DNA of 8,872 nt, from assembly GCA_017999235.1 (NCBI GenBank), contig JAGOBN010000130.1, forward strand, positions 1-8,872, given 5' to 3'. The stretch is from Anaerolineales bacterium. Its GTDB lineage: Bacteria > Chloroflexota > Anaerolineae > Anaerolineales > UBA6663. The notes beneath the pieces are model-generated. The model was not told where the DNA came from and did no database searches. It was given only the letters and a program-made list of their open reading frames with translations. Positions 4,614 through 8,872 of this stretch are shown here, piece after piece; positions within the stretch are counted from its first letter, which is position 1; each line of letters opens with the position of its first letter. The translations under genes and the position numbers were made by a program.

Positions 4614-6715
4614 ACCGCCGGCGGCGCAGTTTCTTCAGCGCGTGGCGCTTCTCGCGCGACATGGTGTTCTACCTCCTGCTGGCGCTCACGGTGGCCGTGA
4701 TCATCGGGCGCTTGTTTGTGCTGCAGGTCGTGGACTATGACCAGTATCTGACCCAGGCCGATGAGAACCGCATTACGCGCCTCAACGACCCCGCCCCGCG
4801 CGGCGTGATCTACGACCGGCGCGGCGTGCTGCTGGCGCGCAACCTGCCCTCGTTTGTCGTTACCATCACGCCGGCCTATCTGCCGGATATCCCCGCCCAG
4901 ACCGAGGCCATCCTGCGCCGGCTGGGCCAGCTCCTGCAGATGCCTCTGACCGTCCCCGGCTCCACGCCCAAACAGCCGTGCGCGCCCGGCCGCGGCATCC
5001 AAGACTTGGTGACCGAGGGCCTCGGCTTCCAGCCCTTCTCCGCCGTCAAAATCAAGTGCGATATCGACCAGACCACGGCCTTCCAGGTGCGGCAGGAGAT
5101 CGCCAACCTGCCCATGCCGGGCGTGGCCGTCATCGTCGAGCCGGTGCGCGAATATCCCACCGGCGCGCTGACCGCCGACCTGGTGGGCTACATGGCGCCG
5201 ATCCCGTCCCTGGAGAGCGCGCCGCTGACGTACGACTACTACGTCAACGAGCGCAACTTGCAGCCCAACCGCGACCGCATCGGCGTGCAGGGCGTGGAAG
5301 CGTCGCTGCAGGATATCCTGGCCGGCCAAAACGGCAGCCAGCTGATCGAGGTGGACGTGGGCGGCCAGCGCCTGCGCACCACGGCCGTGGAAACCGAGAC
5401 CGTCCCCGGCCTCAACGTGCAGCTGACTGTCGACGTGCGGCTGCAGAGCGCTGTCGAGGCCGTCTTGCTCAAGCGGCTGCAAGAGATCAGCGATTACACC
5501 GGCGGCAACCAGACCTTTACCAGCGGCGTGGTCATCGTCATGAACCCCAACACCGGCGAAGTCCTGGCGATGGTCTCCTGGCCCACCTACGACAACAACA
5601 AGTTCGCGCGCAACATCGACCTGGATTACTACGCCAGCCTGGTGGGCGATGCGACGCGCGGCATCCCGCCCAACCCCGATTACCCAATGCTCAACCATGC
5701 CGTGCAGATCCTGTATCCGCCCGGCTCGGTGTTCAAGCTGGTCACCGCCACCGGCGCGCTGGAAGATAAAGTGATTGACCCGGAGCGCAAGCTCAACGAC
5801 CCCGGCAAGATCACCATCCGCAACAAGTATTTCCCGGCCGACCCCGGCCTGGCGCGCGATTTTGTGTGCTGGATCTACAAGAGCGGCGAGGGTCACGGCG
5901 ACATGGACTTTGTCAACGGCATCGCCAACTCGTGCAACGTTTACTTCTACAAAATCGGCGGCGGCTACGAGCCGGACAACCTCGAAGGCCTGGGCGATGT
6001 CCGCCTGGCCAAGTGGATGGAAGAATTCGGCTTCGGGCAGTCCTCGCAGATCGAGCTGCCGGCCGAGCAAGCCGGCTTTATCCCCACCCGGGATTGGAAG
6101 CGCCGCACCCAGGGCGAAAGCTGGACCACCGGCGACACCTACAACGCCGTCATCGGCCAGGGCTTTGTGCAAGTGACGCCGCTGCAGATGCTCAACGCCT
6201 ACAACGCCGTCATCAACGGCGGCCGGCTCCTGCAGCCGCAGGTGGTCTCCAAAATCCTGGACGGCGAAGGCAATGTGATCTCCACCTCCCAGCCGGTGGT
6301 GCTCAACACCCTGCCGGTCGCGCCTGAAAATCTGGCGCTGGTGCGCGCCGGCCTGCGCCTGACCGCCACCGATGGCACGCTGGCCGGCCCCATTTTGTAC
6401 GGCCGCGACGATCCGATTGTGGATGTGCCGGGCATCAACGTGGCCGGCAAGACCGGCACCGCCGAATACTGCGACCGGCTGGCCTGGAGCCGCGATCTGT
6501 GCATCCCGGGCAAATGGCCGGCCCATGCCTGGACGGTGATGTACGCACCCTATGAAGCGCCGGAGGTCTCGGTGATCGCCTTTGTCTACAACGGCACCGA
6601 AGGCTCGATCGTGGCCGGCCCGGTCGCCAACGCCGCGCTGCGCGCTTACTTCCAAATCATCAAAGGCGTGGATTTCGAGACCGAGACCGAGGCCGCGCCC
6701 GCCACGCCGCGCTGA
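4610..6715 (+). CDS. mrdA: Penicillin-binding protein 2, peptidoglycan DD-transpeptidase of the elongasome
   Basis: This class B penicillin-binding protein cross-links stem peptides of new peptidoglycan during side-wall growth, working in the periplasm-facing space with RodA and MreC. The 701-residue chain begins with an Arg-rich cytoplasmic tail and one membrane helix (about 18-40). The pedestal domain follows, with the signature PRGVIYDRRGVLLARN (63-78), NRDRIGVQGVEAS further on and the linker GLNVQLTVDVRLQ. The transpeptidase domain has all three catalytic motifs: SVFK (nucleophile Ser373, Lys376), SCN (441-443) and KTG (614-616). It is longer than E. coli PBP2 (633 residues). The extra length seems to lie in pedestal loops, in the YASLVGDATRG region before the active serine, and after KTG. 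All six cysteines (124, 150, 420, 442, 621, 631) are on the extracytoplasmic side. The ATG at 4610 is the only start nearby in frame; AAAGGA lies 11 bases upstream. It is followed after 13 bases by the DUF2723-type gene. Confidence 0.95.
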   Translation: MNRRRRSFFSAWRFSRDMVFYLLLALTVAVIIGRLFVLQVVDYDQYLTQADENRITRLNDPAPRGVIYDRRGVLLARNLPSFVVTITPAYLPDIPAQTEAILRRLGQLLQMPLTVPGSTPKQPCAPGRGIQDLVTEGLGFQPFSAVKIKCDIDQTTAFQVRQEIANLPMPGVAVIVEPVREYPTGALTADLVGYMAPIPSLESAPLTYDYYVNERNLQPNRDRIGVQGVEASLQDILAGQNGSQLIEVDVGGQRLRTTAVETETVPGLNVQLTVDVRLQSAVEAVLLKRLQEISDYTGGNQTFTSGVVIVMNPNTGEVLAMVSWPTYDNNKFARNIDLDYYASLVGDATRGIPPNPDYPMLNHAVQILYPPGSVFKLVTATGALEDKVIDPERKLNDPGKITIRNKYFPADPGLARDFVCWIYKSGEGHGDMDFVNGIANSCNVYFYKIGGGYEPDNLEGLGDVRLAKWMEEFGFGQSSQIELPAEQAGFIPTRDWKRRTQGESWTTGDTYNAVIGQGFVQVTPLQMLNAYNAVINGGRLLQPQVVSKILDGEGNVISTSQPVVLNTLPVAPENLALVRAGLRLTATDGTLAGPILYGRDDPIVDVPGINVAGKTGTAEYCDRLAWSRDLCIPGKWPAHAWTVMYAPYEAPEVSVIAFVYNGTEGSIVAGPVANAALRAYFQIIKGVDFETETEAAPATPR

Positions 6716-6728
6716 ACGGCCCGTGATC

Positions 6729-8872
6729 ATGCGCCCCCTGCCCTACGCCCTGGGCGCCCTGGCCGGCGCCGTGTACGCCGCCGCGCTCAGCCGCGGGCTG
6801 TTTGAGGCCTGGCCGGCCGCAGGCGCGGTCCTGGCAACCTGGCCGGGCGTGCTGCTGCTGACGGCCGGGGGCGCGCTCCTGGGCGCCGGCGTTGGCGGCC
6901 GCCTCGGCGCGCGCTGGCCGGCGCTATTCCCCTTATTGCTCCCCGCCCTCTGGCTGGCCGCGCCCGAGGTGAACGTCTTGCGCGCCGGCGTCCTGCTGGC
7001 CGGCAGCCTAGCCCTGGCGCTGGCCCTGGCCGCCGAAGGCCGGCCGTGGGCCGGGCGGGTCCGGCCGGCGTTGATCGTATTCGTCGGCGTCCTGGCCGTT
7101 TATCTGCGCACCCTGGCGCCCAGCCTGGGCGAAGCCGACCCCTTTGAGTTTCAAGTGAATGTCGCCCGGCTGGGCATCGCGCACGGCAACGGCTACCCGC
7201 TGTTGATCCTGGCGGGCAAGGTCTTTGAGCTCCTGCCGCTGGGCGGCGCCCCGGCCTGGCGCGTGAACGTGGCGGCGGCCGTGGCCGGCGCCGGCGGCGC
7301 CGCCGGCGTTTTCATCGTCGCGCGGCGTTTGGGCGCGCGGACGCTCCCGGCCGCTCTGGCCGCCGCCGTGCTGGCGCTGGTGCCCAGCGTCTGGCTGCGC
7401 ACCAACGAGATCCAATCCAGCGCCCTCGACTCGGCGCTGCTGATGGCGGCGCTGGGCCTCGGCCTGCAGTTGTTGGCGCCGCCCGAGGCGCGCGCGGCCT
7501 GGCCCACCCGCTTCTACGCGCTGAGCGGCATCTTCGGCCTCTCGCTCACCAATCATCTGACCTCGGCGGTGTTGGCGCCGGCGGTGGCCGTGGCCGGGCT
7601 GGGCGGCTGGTGGCGCGCGCGGCACGCCCTGGCGGGCGCCGCCGGCCAAGCGCCGCCGCCCGGACCGGCGCTGGCGCGGCAGTTGGCGCTGGCCGGCCTG
7701 GCCCTCCTGCTGGGCCTGAGCGTCTTTCTCTATCTGCCGCTGCGCTGGCCGGCGGTGGGCGGCGGCGAGCCGTTTACGCTCAGCAAACTCATGTTCTTTG
7801 TGCTGGGCGGTGAGGCCGCCGCGCAGTTTGATCCCCTCCTGCCGCTGAAAGAGCCGCAGCGCTTTGGCTATGTCTTTGGCAAGATCGCGGCCGAGCTCAC
7901 TTGGGCCGGCGCCGCGCTGGCGCTGCTGGGCCTGGCCGCGCTCTGGCGGACCCGCGCCCACTGGCCGGCCGCGCTGTTTCTGAGCCTGGCCCTGGCGGGC
8001 CATCTGTACTTTGTGCTGGCCTACGATCCGCCCGAACCCGACTACAGCAAATTCTTTATCCCCGTCTTCGCGCTGAGCGCCGTCTTCATCGCTCTTGGCC
8101 TGGAGGCCGTGCTGAACACCGCGCACCGGCTGCCGGAGGCGCTCCGCCGGCCGGCGGCCGCGGCGGCGCTGACGGCGTTCGCGCTGGTGCCGCTGGCCGC
8201 GCTGTGGCGCACCGGGCCGCTGGCCGATCTCTCCCGCGGCGCCGAGCGCGAGGTCATCGGCCGCTATACGCTGAGCCAGCCGCTGGCCGCCGGCGCCGCG
8301 CTGCTCGCCGATCCCAAGCGCTTTGCGGGGCCGTACTATCTGCAAGCGGCGGAGGGGCTGCGGCCGGACCTGGACATCATGGTGCTGCCGGACGAAGCCG
8401 CGTACCGCGCCGTCCTGGATGAGCGCGCGGCCGCCGGCCAGACCGTGTACTTGGCGCGTTACCTGGCCGGCCTGGGCGCCGGCTACTCGCTGCGCTCGGT
8501 CGGGCCGCTGGCGGAGGTCGCCCCGCGGCCGTTCCTCACGCCGCCGGCGATCCCGGCCCCGCTCAACGCGGCGCTGGCCGGCGGATTGGAGTTATTGGGC
8601 TACAACGTGGAGAGCGTGGTGCCGGGGTCGCGCTATGTGACCGTGTATTGGCGCGCGCCGGAGACGCCGCTGGAGAACCTGGCGGTGTATCTTCGCTTGC
8701 AAGCCGAGGATGGACAGGCGGTATGGCAAAGCGCCGGCGCTATCCCGGTGGGCGGGCTGTATCCCACCAACGCCTGGCGGGCCGGCGAGTATATCTCGGA
8801 CTTTCACACGATCCCCTTGGCGGCCGACCTGCCGCCGGGGCGATATCACCTGCTCGTGGGCGTGTTCCCGCC
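6729..8872 (+). CDS. DUF2723-type polytopic membrane protein, probable GT-C-like glycosyltransferase, 3' end outside window
   Basis: The frame is open for 714 codons and has no stop before the window end. After an Ala/Leu-rich N-terminal part with about four membrane helices (residues 1-125) comes the DUF2723-like segment YLRTLAPSLGEADPFEFQ, then GIAHGNGYPLL (about 125-160). This corresponds to the family pattern of an acidic DxxEF loop and a following H-x-x-G-Y-P-L. Many further hydrophobic helices follow to about residue 500, and the motif YDPPEPDYSKFFIPVF marks another conserved loop. The last 100 residues are soluble: LLGYNVESVVPGSRYVTVYWRAP, then GGLYPTNAWRAGEYISD and LPPGRYHLLVGVFP, a beta-sandwich pattern typical of C-terminal domains in Chloroflexota membrane glycosyltransferase-like proteins. 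By fold analogy it may transfer a lipid-linked sugar on the outer face of the membrane; substrate unknown. ATG 6729 is chosen; GTG 6723 in the same frame is possible. No clear ribosome site is seen. It follows mrdA by 13 bases, so co-transcription is likely. Confidence 0.85.
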   Translation, partial: MRPLPYALGALAGAVYAAALSRGLFEAWPAAGAVLATWPGVLLLTAGGALLGAGVGGRLGARWPALFPLLLPALWLAAPEVNVLRAGVLLAGSLALALALAAEGRPWAGRVRPALIVFVGVLAVYLRTLAPSLGEADPFEFQVNVARLGIAHGNGYPLLILAGKVFELLPLGGAPAWRVNVAAAVAGAGGAAGVFIVARRLGARTLPAALAAAVLALVPSVWLRTNEIQSSALDSALLMAALGLGLQLLAPPEARAAWPTRFYALSGIFGLSLTNHLTSAVLAPAVAVAGLGGWWRARHALAGAAGQAPPPGPALARQLALAGLALLLGLSVFLYLPLRWPAVGGGEPFTLSKLMFFVLGGEAAAQFDPLLPLKEPQRFGYVFGKIAAELTWAGAALALLGLAALWRTRAHWPAALFLSLALAGHLYFVLAYDPPEPDYSKFFIPVFALSAVFIALGLEAVLNTAHRLPEALRRPAAAAALTAFALVPLAALWRTGPLADLSRGAEREVIGRYTLSQPLAAGAALLADPKRFAGPYYLQAAEGLRPDLDIMVLPDEAAYRAVLDERAAAGQTVYLARYLAGLGAGYSLRSVGPLAEVAPRPFLTPPAIPAPLNAALAGGLELLGYNVESVVPGSRYVTVYWRAPETPLENLAVYLRLQAEDGQAVWQSAGAIPVGGLYPTNAWRAGEYISDFHTIPLAADLPPGRYHLLVGVFP

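Noticed and set aside
4565..6730. Open minus-strand frame of about 720 codons opposite mrdA
   Set aside because: It is the antisense shadow of a strongly GC-biased gene. The translation is rich in His, Gly, Asp and Val with no domain order, while the plus strand encodes a complete PBP2 with all catalytic motifs.
7280..7315. GC-rich palindromic stretch with repeated GCCGGC and GGCGCC words
   Set aside because: It encodes an Ala/Gly run (AGAGGAAG) inside the membrane protein. GCC and GGC are the favoured Ala and Gly codons across the window, so the words follow from codon choice.
7008..8345. Open minus-strand frame of about 445 codons opposite the DUF2723-type gene
   Set aside because: Its Gln/Arg/Gly-rich low-complexity translation is typical of the reverse complement of Ala/Leu/Gly membrane coding sequence. 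The plus-strand frame has recognisable motifs and is open throughout.

Overview
The window is a high-GC, gene-dense piece of bacterial chromosome. It most likely comes from a member of the Chloroflexota (Anaerolineae-like). That assignment is inference from three things: the mreB-mreC-mreD-mrdA block, the form of the penicillin-binding protein, and a last gene that joins a DUF2723-type membrane domain to a C-terminal beta domain of a kind I associate with Chloroflexota glycosyltransferase-like proteins. No rRNA, tRNA, CRISPR array, transposase or clear intrinsic terminator is visible.

Left part, minus strand (1-1873): tilS (tRNA-Ile lysidine synthase) is followed 29 bases later by a short single-domain ModE-like winged-helix regulator. 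A possible third gene of the same direction starts at base 9 and runs out of the window. tilS appears to be read from a leaderless transcript: a perfect TATAAT ends seven bases before its GTG start.

Divergent control region (1874-1985): 112 bases hold two perfect TATAAT boxes, one for tilS (minus) and one of extended -10 type (TGGTATAAT) for mreB (plus). The mreB promoter, an AGGAGG ribosome site and a TTG codon together put the mreB start at 1986. The longer open frame beginning at 1935 starts upstream of the promoter.

Right part, plus strand (1986-8872): mreB, mreC, mreD and mrdA (PBP2) form the rod-shape cell-wall elongation cluster. MreB is the cytoplasmic actin-like filament, MreC and MreD are its membrane partners, and PBP2 is the peptidoglycan transpeptidase. 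mreC and mreD overlap by four bases, and mreD and mrdA are bridged by a 13-codon mini-frame that overlaps both. After mrdA comes a large polytopic membrane protein of DUF2723 type, still open at the window end, at a place where rodA or min genes could have been expected.

The least explained piece is the 137-base gap between mreB and mreC. It carries an imperfect terminal inverted repeat of about 30 bases per arm (3080-3201) with further dyads inside. It looks like a small non-coding repeat element inserted in the operon right up to the mreC start codon. Otherwise the window is ordinary housekeeping sequence; I see no undescribed multi-gene system.
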